From: Oceanicola granulosus HTCC2516
GTDB taxonomy: Bacteria > Pseudomonadota > Alphaproteobacteria > Rhodobacterales > Rhodobacteraceae
Length of the DNA: 64,000 nt
Assembly: GCF_000153305.1 (NCBI RefSeq)
Contig: NZ_CH724107.1
Span: 281,189 to 345,188 of the forward strand
Direction: 5' to 3'
Shown here: piece by piece, positions 17,830 through 27,544 of the stretch
Layout of the letters: the number at the start of each line of letters is the position of its first letter
Position numbering within the stretch: the first letter of the stretch is position 1
The notes under the pieces: generated by a model
Told to the model about the DNA's origin: nothing
What the model saw: only the letters and a program-made list of their open reading frames with translations
Database searches by the model: none
Translations under genes and position numbers: made by a program

Positions 17830-19257
17830 ATGATCAATTCTACACGACGCACCTTCCTCGGCTGCGCGGCCGCCCTCGGCGGTGTCGCGCTACTGCCAAG
17901 GAACGCCTTGGCCCGGGCCGCCGCGCCCATCCTGCGCGCAGCGCCTTCGAACGCGCAGCTCGTCCCCAGCCAATACCCAGCCACTCCGGTCTGGGCCTAT
18001 GCCACGGAGGGCGTCGGCACGGTTCCGGGGCCGGAGATCCGTGTCACCGCTGGAGAATGGGTGCGCACCCGGCTGGTCAACGACCTGCCGCAGTCCACGG
18101 CCGTGCACTGGCACGGCATCCGCATCGCCAATGCCATGGACGGAGCGGCGCCGCTGACACAGACCCCGGTGGAGCCGGGCTCGACCTTTGACTACGCGTT
18201 CGAGACGCCCGACCCCGGCACCTACTGGTATCACGCCCACCACAACGGCACCGAGCAGATCGGGCGCGGTCTGGCCGGGCCCCTGATCGTGGAGGAGCGC
18301 GATCCGTGGCTGGGCCAGCCGGGCGCCGCGACTCGCGAGCTTACGCTGCTCCTGGCGGACTGGCTGCTGGACGACGATGCGGCCATCGTCGGGGGACGGT
18401 GGGACGATCTCCACGCAGCCTCGCACAGCGGGCGCATGGGCAACACCATCACCGTCAACGGCAAGACGCGGCCTGCCTTCGATCTGCGCCTCGGGGAGCG
18501 GGTCCGGCTGCGGCTCATCAACGCCGCGACAGACCGAGTCATGCCGCTGGCTCTGCCGGGGCTCTCACCGCGCCTGGTCGCCCTTGACGGCCATCCTGTG
18601 CCGCCGCGTGCCGTAGAGACCATCCTGCTCGGCCCGGCCCAGCGAGCCGACGTCGTTATTGACGCGCCTCAGAAGGCCTCCGCCGCCCTCTCGCTCCAGC
18701 TCAATCCGGGCAACGGCGAGTGGTCCGGGATCGCGGGCTTCGTGCTCGACGGCGATCCGGTGGTTCCGGAGCCGGGCGAGGTCCGTCCGTTGCCGGCGTG
18801 GGGCACGCTCGCCGCTCCCGACCTGACCGAACCGCTGCGCGCCGCGGTGGTGATGGAAGGCGGCGCCATGCGGGGAATGGACGGAGCGTCGTTCCGAGGC
18901 GAGAGGATGGGCTTTCGTGACCTCGCGGCGAACGGCATTGTCTGGGCCTTCAACGGCGTCGCGCATGGCCTGGAGGCGCCCATGTTCCGCGCCCAGCGGG
19001 GCCAGACGGTGCAACTACAACTGACCAACCGCACCTTCTTCCCGCACGCCATCCACCTTCACGGCCACCACTGCGAAGTTCAGCCCCGTAGCGGTGCCTT
19101 CAACCAGCCGGGCGACGTGCGCGATACCGTGATGGTGGGTGCGGACGAGACGGTCGACGTGGCCTTCGTCGCCGACAATCCCGGCAAGTGGATGCTGCAC
19201 TGCCACATGCTCTCGCACCAGCAGTCCGGCATGATGGGATGGTTCGAGGTGACGTGA
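17830..19257 (+). CDS. Tat-exported multicopper oxidase (laccase/CueO-like)
   Basis: 475 residues. A twin-arginine signal (STRRTFLGCAAALGGVALLP) leads to the three-cupredoxin fold. Copper motifs are all visible: HWHGIR near residue 97, YWYHAHHNG near 136, HAIHLHGHHCE near 405, and HCHMLSHQQSGMM near 457 (type 1, 2 and 3 copper ligands). Such enzymes oxidise Cu(I) to the less toxic Cu(II) in the periplasm. It is the last gene of the plus-strand copper operon and converges on the DUF305 gene. It is distinct from the second oxidase at 23677. Confidence 0.95.
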   Translation: MINSTRRTFLGCAAALGGVALLPRNALARAAAPILRAAPSNAQLVPSQYPATPVWAYATEGVGTVPGPEIRVTAGEWVRTRLVNDLPQSTAVHWHGIRIANAMDGAAPLTQTPVEPGSTFDYAFETPDPGTYWYHAHHNGTEQIGRGLAGPLIVEERDPWLGQPGAATRELTLLLADWLLDDDAAIVGGRWDDLHAASHSGRMGNTITVNGKTRPAFDLRLGERVRLRLINAATDRVMPLALPGLSPRLVALDGHPVPPRAVETILLGPAQRADVVIDAPQKASAALSLQLNPGNGEWSGIAGFVLDGDPVVPEPGEVRPLPAWGTLAAPDLTEPLRAAVVMEGGAMRGMDGASFRGERMGFRDLAANGIVWAFNGVAHGLEAPMFRAQRGQTVQLQLTNRTFFPHAIHLHGHHCEVQPRSGAFNQPGDVRDTVMVGADETVDVAFVADNPGKWMLHCHMLSHQQSGMMGWFEVT

Positions 19258-19326
19258 GAGATATCGCAACCGTTGCAGTTTCAGGGTCTCGGCCGCCGCC
19301 AGGGCGGCCGTTACCTCCATCCGGCC

Positions 19327-20223
19327 TCAGACCGAACAGTCGAGGAAGCCGCGGTAGCCGACCGTCAGGCCCTGGTCGAGGTGGAAGACCATCTCGGCAT
19401 CGGAGCGGCGAAGGCCGGGGTTTTCCTCAGTCCAGTTCGCATCGGGGTCGGGCATCAGGGTGATCTCCGTTCCCGAAGCGGTGAACCGAGCACCGTCGGT
19501 CAAGGTCTCCACGGCGATCGGTGCGTCGGCGGCGAGCGGCACGAGCGTGCCCGAGAGCTTGATCGCGCCGCTTTCGCCGGCCATCGCCAGGATCGGCTCG
19601 CCCTCGTTCGTGCGCCGGAACTCGCAGGCGGCTTCCGTCTCCAGCGCCGCCTCGATCTCTTCGGGCTTCAGGCCTGCCGGATCGAGCCCGGCGAGTTCCG
19701 CCGATCCTAATGCCTCTTCGACGCTGCCTTCGGCTGGGGGAGCCTCCGGCTCCCCGAGCGCAGGCTCGGCGGCGTCGCCGTTCTCCTCGATATCGGCGAT
19801 AAGGTAGCGCATTTCCCCGATTTCCTTGCGCTGCGCCGCGATAATCTCATCGGCCAGTTTTTTCACGCGCGGATCGGAAATGTTGGCGCGTTCCGAAGTC
19901 ATGATCGCAATGGAATGGTGCGGGATCATGGCGCGCATGTAGCTGGTGTCGCCCACCGTGGCTTGGCTGCGCACCAGCCAAAGTGTCAGCGCGAAGACGG
20001 CAATCGAACCAGCATAGATGGCGATGTTAATCGCTTTGCTCTCATACATCGACAGCATGAAGCTGAGCATGATGACCGCCATTGTGGCCCCCATCAGCAG
20101 CGCCATGTAGGTTCGGGTCTCGCTGAAGAAGATATGCTCGAATGCGTATGTGTTGAGATACATCAAGATGAACATGACCACGGTCGAGGTCGCGATCATT
20201 GCGGCGAAGCGCCAGTAGGACAT
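19327..20223 (-). CDS. DUF305 membrane protein with extra C-terminal domain
   Basis: 298 residues. Three or four N-terminal transmembrane segments come first, then YMRAMIPHHSIAIMTSERAN near residue 95, the His-rich DUF305 signature tied to copper and other metal stress. An acidic linker (about 150-200) and a C-terminal domain (about 200-298) follow, the latter not recognised. Last gene of the copA-cytochrome-DUF305 transcription unit, 12 bases after the cytochrome stop. Exact function unknown. Confidence 0.85.
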   Translation of the reverse strand: MSYWRFAAMIATSTVVMFILMYLNTYAFEHIFFSETRTYMALLMGATMAVIMLSFMLSMYESKAINIAIYAGSIAVFALTLWLVRSQATVGDTSYMRAMIPHHSIAIMTSERANISDPRVKKLADEIIAAQRKEIGEMRYLIADIEENGDAAEPALGEPEAPPAEGSVEEALGSAELAGLDPAGLKPEEIEAALETEAACEFRRTNEGEPILAMAGESGAIKLSGTLVPLAADAPIAVETLTDGARFTASGTEITLMPDPDANWTEENPGLRRSDAEMVFHLDQGLTVGYRGFLDCSV

Positions 20224-20235
20224 GAAACTCTCCTT

Positions 20236-20799
20236 CTATTCAGAATGGCTTTCTGTCGATTGCCCGTGGCCATTGGCCCCGGCTGTCAGGCTTTCGTAGG
20301 TCTCGGGCCGCATCGCGGGAAGCTCCTTCACGAAGGCCGTGATCTCCCAGATCGCCGCGTCTTCGTGATCGGTTCCGAAGGCGGGCATGCCGGACATCTT
20401 GACCCCGTGCTTGACCAGCCAGAAGACCTCCCGGCTCTCCCATTCGCTGGCCGCATGCCACAGGATCGGCGGTTCCGGGCGCATGCCACGGCTCCAACCC
20501 GCAGGCTCGGCGCCCGGCCCCCCATGGCAATGGGCACACATCGCGGCGTAGCGCTCACCGCCGGCCTCGACCATCTCGGGGGTCAGTTCGGCGGGAGGTT
20601 CGATCGTCTCGGCGCGGGATCGGACCGAATTTTCATAGCTGGTGTCGAGCGCCCATCGCATCGTCGGCGCATGAGACTCGGTTGCGGCAACGTTGTATGA
20701 GCCCGAGTAGACATAGGCGATGCCGGCGACGGCGGCGATGCCAACGGTGGCGATACTACCGATCAGCACACCCAGTGCGACGGGTTTCGATCTCGGCAT
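20236..20799 (-). CDS. c-type cytochrome
   Basis: 187 residues. A hydrophobic N-terminal segment (residues 7-31) anchors or exports it. The heme motif is CAHCH near residue 88, in GGERYAAMCAHCHGGPG. KMSGMPAFGTDHED near residue 134 supplies the probable axial Met. It resembles cytochromes found with copper-oxidase clusters. It lies between copA and the DUF305 gene on the same strand. Confidence 0.9.
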   Translation of the reverse strand: MPRSKPVALGVLIGSIATVGIAAVAGIAYVYSGSYNVAATESHAPTMRWALDTSYENSVRSRAETIEPPAELTPEMVEAGGERYAAMCAHCHGGPGAEPAGWSRGMRPEPPILWHAASEWESREVFWLVKHGVKMSGMPAFGTDHEDAAIWEITAFVKELPAMRPETYESLTAGANGHGQSTESHSE

Positions 20800-20869
20800 G
20801 GTCTGTCTCCCTGTTACTCGCTATCGAATGACGACAGGGCGACGCGGCCAACGCCGCCCGCCGTCGAAG

Positions 20870-23215
20870 TTAAGCGTCAAACCCCACTCGGGTGGCCCGC
20901 AGGCGAAGCGCGTTGCCGATCACCGAGACCGACGACAGGCTCATCGCGGCCGCCGCGATCATCGGCGACAGCAGAAGGCCGGTGAAGGGATAGAGCAGGC
21001 CCGCCGCAATCGGCACGCCGAGCCCGTTGTAGAGGAAGGCGAAGGCGAGGTTCTGCTTGATGTTGCGCACGGTGGCGCGGCTCAGGCGGCGCGCCGTGAC
21101 GAGCGCGGTGAGGTCGCCGCGCACCAGCGTGACGCCCGCGCTCTCAACCGCAACATCGGCGCCGGTGCCCATGGCGATCCCGACGTCCGCCGCCGCCAGC
21201 GCGGGCGCGTCGTTGACCCCGTCACCGGCCATGGCGACGGTGCGGCCCTCCGCTTGCAGCCTGCGGACCGCCGCCTGCTTGTCAGCGGGCAACACCTCGG
21301 CAATCACCTCGTCGATCCCGAGCTCATCGGCCACGGCTTGCGCCGTCATCTCGTTGTCGCCGGTGAGCATGACGATACGCAGGCCTTCGTCATGCAGCGC
21401 CTCGATGGCGCGCGGGGTCGTTTCCTTGATGCGATCCGCGACGGAGACCAGGCCGACTGCGCGGCCGTCCACCGCCACCAGGATAGCGGTCTGTCCCATG
21501 CGCCGCGCGGCATCGGCCCGGTCAGAAAGGACGCCCGGATCGGCGCCGACCTGCTCCATCATGGCGCGGTTGCCCACGGCCACGGCCCGCCCTTCGACAC
21601 GGCCAGAGATGCCCTTGCCGGTGGTGCTGTCGAAGCTCTCGACCTCGGGCAGAGCGACACCCCGCGCTTCGGCTCCCTCGACGATGGCACGCGCCAAGGG
21701 GTGCTCCGACTGCGCCTCCAATGCCGCGACGAGGCCAAGAAGCTCGTCCTCGCCCATGCCCTCGGCCACGACCTCGACCAGCGCCGGCCGGCCCTCGGTC
21801 AGCGTGCCGGTCTTGTCGACGACCAGCGTGTCCACGGCGGCGAAGCGCTCCAGCGCCTCGGCGTTCTTGATCAACACACCATGACCCGCGCCCTTCCCGA
21901 CGCCGACCATGATCGACATCGGCGTGGCGAGGCCGAGCGCACAGGGGCAGGCGATAATCAGCACCGAGACCGCCGAGACCAGCGCGAAGGCCATCGCCGG
22001 GTCGGGGCCGAAAAAGCTCCAAACGACGAAGGCGAGAATCGCCACGCCGACCACGAAGGGCACGAAGTAGCTCGAGATCCTGTCGGCCAGCTTCTGGATC
22101 GGCGCCTGGCTGCGCTGCGCTTCGGCGACCATGGCGACGATGCGGTTCAGCATCGTGTCCGCGCCCACGCGTTGGGCCTCCATCACGAAGCTGCCGGTCT
22201 GGTTGATCGACCCGCCGGTGACCTCGGCGCCTTCTTCCTTCTCCACCGGAATCGGCTCACCGGTGATCATGCTCTCGTCGATGGTGGAGCGCCCCTCCAG
22301 CACCATGCCGTCCACCGGCACGGCCTCGCCCGGGCGCACGCGCAACCGGTCGCCCGAGCGCACCATGTCGAGCGGCACGTCCCGCTCGCCATTCGCGTCG
22401 ACCAGCCGCGCTGTCTTGGGCGCGAGATCGAGCAGCGCCCGGATCGCGCCGCCGGTCTGCTCTCGCGCACGCAGCTCCAGGAGCTGGCCCAGCAGCACCA
22501 GCGTCACGATCACCGCCGCAGCCTCGAAATAGACGCCAACCTCGCCCTCATGCCCACGGAACTGCGGCGGGAAGAGCCACGGTGCGACAGTCGCCACCAC
22601 CGAGTAGACGTAGGCCACGCCGACGCCGAGGGCGATCAGCGTAAACATGTTGAGGTTGCGACTCTTCACCGAGGCCCAGCCGCGCTCGAAGAAGGGCAAG
22701 GCGCTCCACAGCACCACCGGGGTCGCCAATATCAGCTCGATCCAGTCGAGCCAGGAGGCCGAGATGATGGCGAAGGCCTGCGGCGCGAAATGCCGGCCCA
22801 TCGCGACGATAGCCAGCGGCACGGTCAGCACCGCACCGACCACGAAGCGGCGGCGGAAGTCGATATATTCCTCGCTCGGCCCCTCCGTCATTGGAATGCC
22901 CTTGGGCTCGAGCGCCATGCCGCAGATGGGGCAGGAGCCGGGGCCGATCTGCTCGATCTCGGGGTGCATCGGGCAGGTGTAGACTTCGTCCTCGCGTGCC
23001 GGCGGGTCCGCCTTCAGCGCAGGGTCGAGGAAGATCTCTGGGCGGGTTCCGAACTTCTCTCGGCATCCGGCCGAGCAGAAATAGAAAGTCTCCCCCTCAT
23101 GTTCCGAGACATGCTTGGCCGTCTCGACCTCGACCGTCATCCCGCAGACCGGGTCGGTCGCTGTCCGATCGCCCGGGAGGGCGTGGTCATGGGAGTGCGC
23201 GTGAGAGTGGCTCAT
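20870..23215 (-). CDS. copA: Copper-translocating P-type ATPase with YHS and heavy-metal-binding N-terminal domains
   Basis: 781 residues. N-terminus is His-rich ([11 protein letters not shown]). A YHS domain follows (DPVCGMTV ... [11 protein letters not shown], about 20-60), then a heavy-metal-binding domain with YTCPMHPEI and CPICGMAL (about 78-106). The P1B ATPase has the metal-transport CPC motif ([11 protein letters not shown]), the phosphorylation site DKTGTLTEG, and the hinge [10 protein letters not shown]. It pumps Cu(I) out of the cytosol. Start at 23215 was chosen because it begins the His-rich segment; the longer frame reads back through the operators. Divergent from csoR with two CsoR boxes between. 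Confidence 0.96.
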   Translation of the reverse strand: MSHSHAHSHDHALPGDRTATDPVCGMTVEVETAKHVSEHEGETFYFCSAGCREKFGTRPEIFLDPALKADPPAREDEVYTCPMHPEIEQIGPGSCPICGMALEPKGIPMTEGPSEEYIDFRRRFVVGAVLTVPLAIVAMGRHFAPQAFAIISASWLDWIELILATPVVLWSALPFFERGWASVKSRNLNMFTLIALGVGVAYVYSVVATVAPWLFPPQFRGHEGEVGVYFEAAAVIVTLVLLGQLLELRAREQTGGAIRALLDLAPKTARLVDANGERDVPLDMVRSGDRLRVRPGEAVPVDGMVLEGRSTIDESMITGEPIPVEKEEGAEVTGGSINQTGSFVMEAQRVGADTMLNRIVAMVAEAQRSQAPIQKLADRISSYFVPFVVGVAILAFVVWSFFGPDPAMAFALVSAVSVLIIACPCALGLATPMSIMVGVGKGAGHGVLIKNAEALERFAAVDTLVVDKTGTLTEGRPALVEVVAEGMGEDELLGLVAALEAQSEHPLARAIVEGAEARGVALPEVESFDSTTGKGISGRVEGRAVAVGNRAMMEQVGADPGVLSDRADAARRMGQTAILVAVDGRAVGLVSVADRIKETTPRAIEALHDEGLRIVMLTGDNEMTAQAVADELGIDEVIAEVLPADKQAAVRRLQAEGRTVAMAGDGVNDAPALAAADVGIAMGTGADVAVESAGVTLVRGDLTALVTARRLSRATVRNIKQNLAFAFLYNGLGVPIAAGLLYPFTGLLLSPMIAAAAMSLSSVSVIGNALRLRATRVGFDA

Positions 23216-23264
23216 GGCGGTTTCCTCGTTGCGACAGCGCCAACGCGGCGCTGCTGCGGGCAAG

Positions 23265-23309
23265 ATACCCCTTGGGGGTATTCTTGTGCAAGATACCCGC
23301 ATGGGGTAT
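23265..23309. promoter_or_regulatory. Pair of CsoR operators between copA and csoR
   Basis: Two 17-bp pseudopalindromes, ATACCCCTTGGGGGTAT (23265-23281) and ATACCCGCATGGGGTAT (23293-23309), are spaced 28 bp centre to centre. They have the G/C-tract plus TA pattern of CsoR boxes. They sit between the divergent copA and csoR starts, so CsoR probably represses both until Cu(I) binds. Confidence 0.85.
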
Positions 23310-23358
23310 AGCGGAAACCTGTCGGCGCGCTTATTGTTCCAAGGCCGGAGGCGTCGAG

Positions 23359-23640
23359 ATGCAAGAAAAGAAAAACAAAGCAGCGATTCAGAAGCGCCTC
23401 GCGCGGCTGGAAGGGCAGATCAGAGGCGTGTCGCGCATGGTCGAGGAAGACCGCTACTGCGTCGACGTGCTGATGCAGACGGCGGCGGTGCGCTCGGCAC
23501 TGAAAGCCGTTGAACGCTTGCTGATCGAAGACCACACCTCGCATTGCTTGGAGGCGGCCATACAATCAGGCGACCCCGACGAGCAGCGCGCGAAATTCAA
23601 GGAGATGGTCACGCTGCTGGAGAAAGCCCGCGACAGCTAA
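23359..23640 (+). CDS. csoR: Copper-sensing repressor CsoR family
   Basis: 93 residues, all-helical. It shows the Cu(I) ligands expected of CsoR: Cys34 (DRYCVDVL), His59 and Cys63 ([10 protein letters not shown]). [20 protein letters not shown] near residue 13 is the DUF156 signature. A strong GGAGG precedes the ATG at 23359. It is a tetrameric repressor released from DNA by Cu(I). Two operators lie directly upstream and a third, weaker one precedes the other copper operon. Confidence 0.94.
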   Translation: MQEKKNKAAIQKRLARLEGQIRGVSRMVEEDRYCVDVLMQTAAVRSALKAVERLLIEDHTSHCLEAAIQSGDPDEQRAKFKEMVTLLEKARDS

Positions 23641-23676
23641 GGTGGGCAGCCAAGGGTTTGGGAAGGTCGGCCCGGG

Positions 23677-25182
23677 TCAGGTGACGGTGAACTGGCCCAT
23701 CATACCCGAGTCCTCATGCTCGAGAATGTGGCAGTGATACATGTAGGGTGCCTCGGGCGTCGCCGGATGGTCGAACCGCACGAGAATCTCGGCGTGATTT
23801 TCCACCCAGACCACGTCCTTCATACCGGTTTCGGCGAAACTGACGGGTCTGCCATTCTGGCTGAGGACCTGGAAAGAAGTGCCGTGCACGTGAAACGGGT
23901 GAGACATCATGTCTGCTGAAATCTCCCAGATCTCCGTCTCGCCTATGCGCAGCTGCTCATCGATGCGCTCCATGTCGTAGGTCCGGCCGTTGATCCCCAG
24001 GGTGGGGCGGCCCCCGAACATGCCTCGCATCATCCCCATGCCCATCATCATGTTGAGCTCGAAACGGCGGCGACGCACCGGCTCCCCCAGGTCCGGGATA
24101 TGAGCGCCTCTGATTTCCCGCGGCACGTCGGAAACCGCGGCCTGTCGGCTCTCGTCAACCGTCAGGCTCAAGATATTGAAGGTGCCGTTCGGGCTATCGG
24201 AGCCTGCGCTCCTGCCCATCATGCCTCCCCCCATCCGGCCGCCCATCATGCCACCCATCATCTGCACCGGGACGTCTTGCGATATCAGCCGGCTACTCGC
24301 TCCATCCGAAAAGTCGACGAGTATCTCCGCACGTTCCGCAGGCGCGAGCTGAAGGCGATCAAGGCGCACCGGCGCTGGCAGCAGGCCGGCATCGCTGGCG
24401 ATTTGATAAATAGCCCGGCCGTCATCAAAGCTCAGGACGTAGACGCGCGAGTTCGAGGCGTTCAGTAGGCGGAAGCGCACCAGCCCGGGAGGGACCTGAG
24501 CGACCGGCTCGAGCGCTCCGTTGACCGCGATACGGTCGCCGCGGAATCCCTGCATCGCAGTCATTCCGTCGTCATCGTAGCGAAGCCTGCCGCGCCGAGA
24601 GAAAGACTTGTCCTGTATGATCAGGGGAATATCGTCGATCCCGTAGGTGGCAGGCAGCGCATTCTCGCCCGGTTGCTCGTCCTCGATCAAAAGCAGGCCA
24701 GCGAGCCCGTGGTAGACCTGGTCGCCGGTCGTGCCGTGCGGGTGTGAGTGATACCAGAAAGTGCCGGCGGGCTGATCGATTTCCAGGGCCTGTTCGAGGA
24801 CGGCGTCCGGAGCGATCAGTGACTGCGGTCCTCCGTCGTTCCACCCAGGCACATGTAAACCGTGCCAGTGAGAGGTGATAGCGTGCTCGATCCCATTGCC
24901 AACCGTGAGGCGCGCTGTGCGCCCGCTACGGAGCCTCAACGTCGGCCCAAGGAAATCCTGAGACCAGCCCATGGTCCGAGCCTCGGCGCCCTCGAGAAAC
25001 GCGTGAGTGCCATAGATCGCATCGAGGCGATTGCCGGCATCCTCCCCGACTTCCATGAGCGGAGGGATCGGCAGCGTGTTTCCGGGAGCCGCCTCCGCGA
25101 AGGCGCGTCCGCACAATGCCGGCGTCGCAAGGGACGCGAGTGCGCTTTTCAGAAATCTGCGTCTTAGCACCGGGGTCACCAC
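23677..25182 (-). CDS. Multicopper oxidase, CueO-like
   Basis: 501 residues with an RRRFLKSALASLA twin-arginine-like signal. Copper motifs: HWHGLHVPG near residue 105, FWYHSHPHG near 145, HPFHVHGTSF near 432, and HCHILEHEDSGMMG near 482. A Met/Gly-rich insert (PVQMMGGMMGGRMGGGMMGR, about 305-324) resembles the methionine-rich substrate-binding segment of CueO cuprous oxidases. The start is a GTG at 25182 (another GTG follows directly). Convergent with csoR. It is the second cuprous-oxidase candidate in the island. Confidence 0.94.
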   Translation of the reverse strand: MVTPVLRRRFLKSALASLATPALCGRAFAEAAPGNTLPIPPLMEVGEDAGNRLDAIYGTHAFLEGAEARTMGWSQDFLGPTLRLRSGRTARLTVGNGIEHAITSHWHGLHVPGWNDGGPQSLIAPDAVLEQALEIDQPAGTFWYHSHPHGTTGDQVYHGLAGLLLIEDEQPGENALPATYGIDDIPLIIQDKSFSRRGRLRYDDDGMTAMQGFRGDRIAVNGALEPVAQVPPGLVRFRLLNASNSRVYVLSFDDGRAIYQIASDAGLLPAPVRLDRLQLAPAERAEILVDFSDGASSRLISQDVPVQMMGGMMGGRMGGGMMGRSAGSDSPNGTFNILSLTVDESRQAAVSDVPREIRGAHIPDLGEPVRRRRFELNMMMGMGMMRGMFGGRPTLGINGRTYDMERIDEQLRIGETEIWEISADMMSHPFHVHGTSFQVLSQNGRPVSFAETGMKDVVWVENHAEILVRFDHPATPEAPYMYHCHILEHEDSGMMGQFTVT

Positions 25183-25356
25183 GTTTGCAGGACGGCTATT
25201 GCTACTCTCCTCAACATAGCTGGATCGCAGTGATGTCGAGCAGAACTGGCGTAAGCGATGACGCCGTATCCTCAGCGCATCGCCGCCGACAGGTCAGATT
25301 CCCCGGAACATGCCTCCCTACCTACTCCTTCCCGGAGGGAGCAACCGGAAAAAATC

Positions 25357-25640
25357 GTGCAAGTGCAAGACATCATGACATCTAAGCCGACCTGCTGCGG
25401 GCCCGAGAATTTGATCCAGGACGTGGCAAAAGTCATGACAGAAAATTCCATCGGCGCCATCCCGTTGATCGACGATGACGGGCGGCCGGTCGGTATCGCT
25501 ACGGACCGAGACATCTGCTGCCGCGCTGTTGCAGAAGGAAAAGGCGCAGATACCAAGGTATCAGACGTGATGTCGGAGAAAGTCGTAACGACCTCCCCCG
25601 ACGAGGAGCTCGACAACTGCTGCAACAAGATGGAAGATGA
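25357..25640 (+). pseudogene. CBS-domain protein truncated by IS element
   Basis: From a GTG at 25357 the frame encodes one and a half CBS motifs (VQDIMTSKPTCCGPENLIQD, then [20 protein letters not shown], then [20 protein letters not shown]). It is cut at NKMEDD by the IS3-family element, after which the chimeric frame stops at 25668. Intact members of this small family have a second complete CBS unit. No continuation is found on the far side of the IS, so sequence was deleted. Confidence 0.8.
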
Positions 25641-25659
25641 CCTGCCCCCCGCTGGTCCC

Positions 25660-26563
25660 TCAGTCTGATGTAGAGTTTGCGGGTTCGAGATTGGTAGTCT
25701 GGGCGGTCGTTCTGGGCAAGCGCGCCGGGCGCGGAGCCCTCAGATTGCTCAAGTGTCCGGCGCGCTTCGAGCGGGGTCTGGTTCCCGAGCGAGGAATGCG
25801 GCCTGACCGCGTTGTAATCGTAGCGCCAGAGCGCCAGCTTCCGGCGGGCGTCCTCCAGAGTAACGAAGATCTCCTCATACAAAAGCTCGTCGCGCAGGCT
25901 GCCGTTGAACGACTCGATGAAGGCGTTCTGCTGCGGCTTGCCCGGGTCGATGTAATGCCAGGGCACCCCGTTCTTGTCGGCCCACTTTAGGATGGCGCGG
26001 CTGGTGAACTCGGTGCCGTTATCGCTGACGATGCAAGCGGGCGTTCCGTAGATCCGCACCAGCGCATCCAGCTCGCGGGCGACGCGGGCGCCCGAGATGC
26101 TGGTGTCGGCGGTCAGGCACAGGTTCTCCCGGCAGCAATCGTCGATCACCGCCAGGATGCGGAACTTGCGCGAGGCGCCGAAGCTGTCGGCCAGAAAGTC
26201 GAGCGACCAGCGGGCCTTGGGATGCGCCGCCTCCGGCATCGGCGTGCGTGACCCACGGGCCCGCTTGCGCCCGCCCCGTCGCTTCACTGACAGTCCCTCT
26301 TCTCGGTAGAGCCGATACAGCTTCTTGTGGTTCATGAGCATGCCCTTGCGCTCGAGCAGGATGCCGATCCGGCGATAGCCGAACCGGCGCCGCTTCCCGG
26401 CGATCTCCTTCATCTCTTCGTGGATCTCGGGGCAGTCCGGCGGGCGTGTGCGCCGGACCGTTTTGGGATCGACACCGACAAGCTGGCAGGCCCGGCGCTG
26501 CGAGATATCATGGTCCCGCATTGCCCTGAGCGCCGCCTCTCGCCGCCTGGTCAATGTCGTCAG
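25660..26563 (-). CDS. IS3-family transposase orfB
   Basis: About 300 residues. An HTH_21 part ([19 protein letters not shown]) precedes the rve core: [15 protein letters not shown] (first Asp), [15 protein letters not shown] (second Asp), and [20 protein letters not shown] (Glu). The main frame has no stop inside the element and would read on through the inverted repeat to 25499; a shifted frame ends at 25660 in the left inverted repeat, so the 3' end may be frameshifted. Upstream it overlaps orfA's end, as expected for -1 frameshifting. Confidence 0.82.
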
Positions 26564-26823
26564 TTCTTTCCCAGCAGATCCTTTAGGACGACATTGTCGA
26601 GCATAGTGTCGGCCAGCAGGCGCTTGAGCTTGGCGTTCTCGTCTTCCACCGCCTTCAGCCTGACCGCCTCGGAAACCTCCATGCCGCCATACTTGGACTT
26701 CATTTTGTAGAACGTCGCCGGACTCAGGCCGTGCCTGCGGCACACCTCTGCCGTCGGCATCCCGGCCTCCTGCTCCTTGATCATTCCGATTATCTGCGCC
26801 TCGGTGAAACGGCTCTTCCTCAT
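26560..26823 (-). CDS. IS3-family transposase orfA
   Basis: 87 residues: helix-turn-helix of the transposase_8 type ([40 protein letters not shown]) followed by a short coiled coil ([20 protein letters not shown]). It binds the IS ends and is normally made both alone and fused to orfB. Confidence 0.9.
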   Translation of the reverse strand: MRKSRFTEAQIIGMIKEQEAGMPTAEVCRRHGLSPATFYKMKSKYGGMEVSEAVRLKAVEDENAKLKRLLADTMLDNVVLKDLLGKN

Positions 26824-26889
26824 TCGTCTGCTCCTTCGCGGTTGAGCAAACTCTACATCAGACTGAGGGACCTCGCGGGGGGCAGGTCA

Positions 26890-27035
26890 AATCGATTGAG
26901 GGAGCCGCCGCGTAACTTGGACACCGTGGCGCGTGCATTGTCGGTAGCCTCCGCGAAGGAGAACCCGAAGTCGACCGGATCGAAGGGTGCCTTGGCGAGG
27001 GTGTCGAGGGCTTCGTAGATGTCGGTCGGGTTCAT
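26890..27035 (-). pseudogene. N-terminal remnant of an unidentified protein cut by IS3-family element
   Basis: From the ATG at 27035, with GAGTGAGACC ahead of it, the minus strand encodes MNPTDIYEALDTLAKAPFDP, then FSFAEATDNARATVSKLRGG and SLN before running into the inverted repeat. The start looks genuine. It faintly resembles N-termini of SAM-dependent DNA methyltransferases of restriction systems, but that is a weak impression. Confidence 0.45.
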
Positions 27036-27100
27036 GGGTCTCACTCAAATAAGGGCGTCTTCACTGGATATTGGCCGGTGGGTGCCGAGCCAAAATCGGG

Positions 27101-27544
27101 TCAGCCGGAAAACAGCTTCGGGATGTCGGCCAAGTCCATGGCTCGGGATGAATGTGCAGTGTCGGCAAGAGCGCCCAGGAAGCGCCTGTCCGCGGTGATC
27201 AGCCGACGATCCGTGCGCTCTGCGAGAGCCAGATAGACGCAGTCATAGACAGGGTGCCGTAGCTCGAGGGCGAGCTCCAGGGCGCGGCGCTCGAGCATGT
27301 CGTCGGCATCTATGATCGTGACAGGTGCGGTCTGGAGGAGCAGGAAGAGGTCGACCGCCTGGGGGCCGGTCACGGTCTGTCGCGCGGCGATGGTGCGCAG
27401 GACATTCGCGGCTTCGATCCGGAGAAGGGCGGGCGCCACCATGTCGGCGTTCTGAAGAAGGTCGGCTTCGTCACTGCCCTCTTCGTCGATCACCCACTTG
27501 ATCGTGACGGAAGTGTCGACAACGAAGCCCGCCCTTGTGGTCAT
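27101..27544 (-). CDS. vapC: PIN-domain toxin, VapC family
   Basis: 147 residues with the PIN nuclease fold: VVDTSVTIKWV (Asp9), LRIEAANVL (Glu), HPVYDCVYLALAERTDRRLI (Asp), and TADRRFLGAL (Asp). VapC toxins cleave tRNA or rRNA when released from their antitoxin. The start overlaps the stop of vapB (27541-27544), the normal antitoxin-first arrangement. No cysteine or length anomaly. Confidence 0.93.
   Translation of the reverse strand: MTTRAGFVVDTSVTIKWVIDEEGSDEADLLQNADMVAPALLRIEAANVLRTIAARQTVTGPQAVDLFLLLQTAPVTIIDADDMLERRALELALELRHPVYDCVYLALAERTDRRLITADRRFLGALADTAHSSRAMDLADIPKLFSG

Larger units (their letters stand above)
25638..26889 (-). mobile_element. IS3-family element
   Basis: Long terminal inverted repeats of about 44 bases start with TGACCTGCCCCCCGC at both ends and contain CCCTCAGTCTGATGTAGAG; one small mismatch block separates the arms. 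orfA and orfB fill the interior. The left flank is the CBS gene and the right flank is an unrelated, oppositely oriented gene start; no target duplication is seen, so the insertion was accompanied by a deletion or recombination between copies. Confidence 0.88.

Noticed and set aside
20720-23311. 863-codon plus-strand frame over copA
   Set aside because: Antisense shadow of the copper ATPase; composition unlike a real protein.
25638-26889. Target duplication at the IS3-family element
   Set aside because: The bases outside the two ends do not match, so no duplication is claimed.
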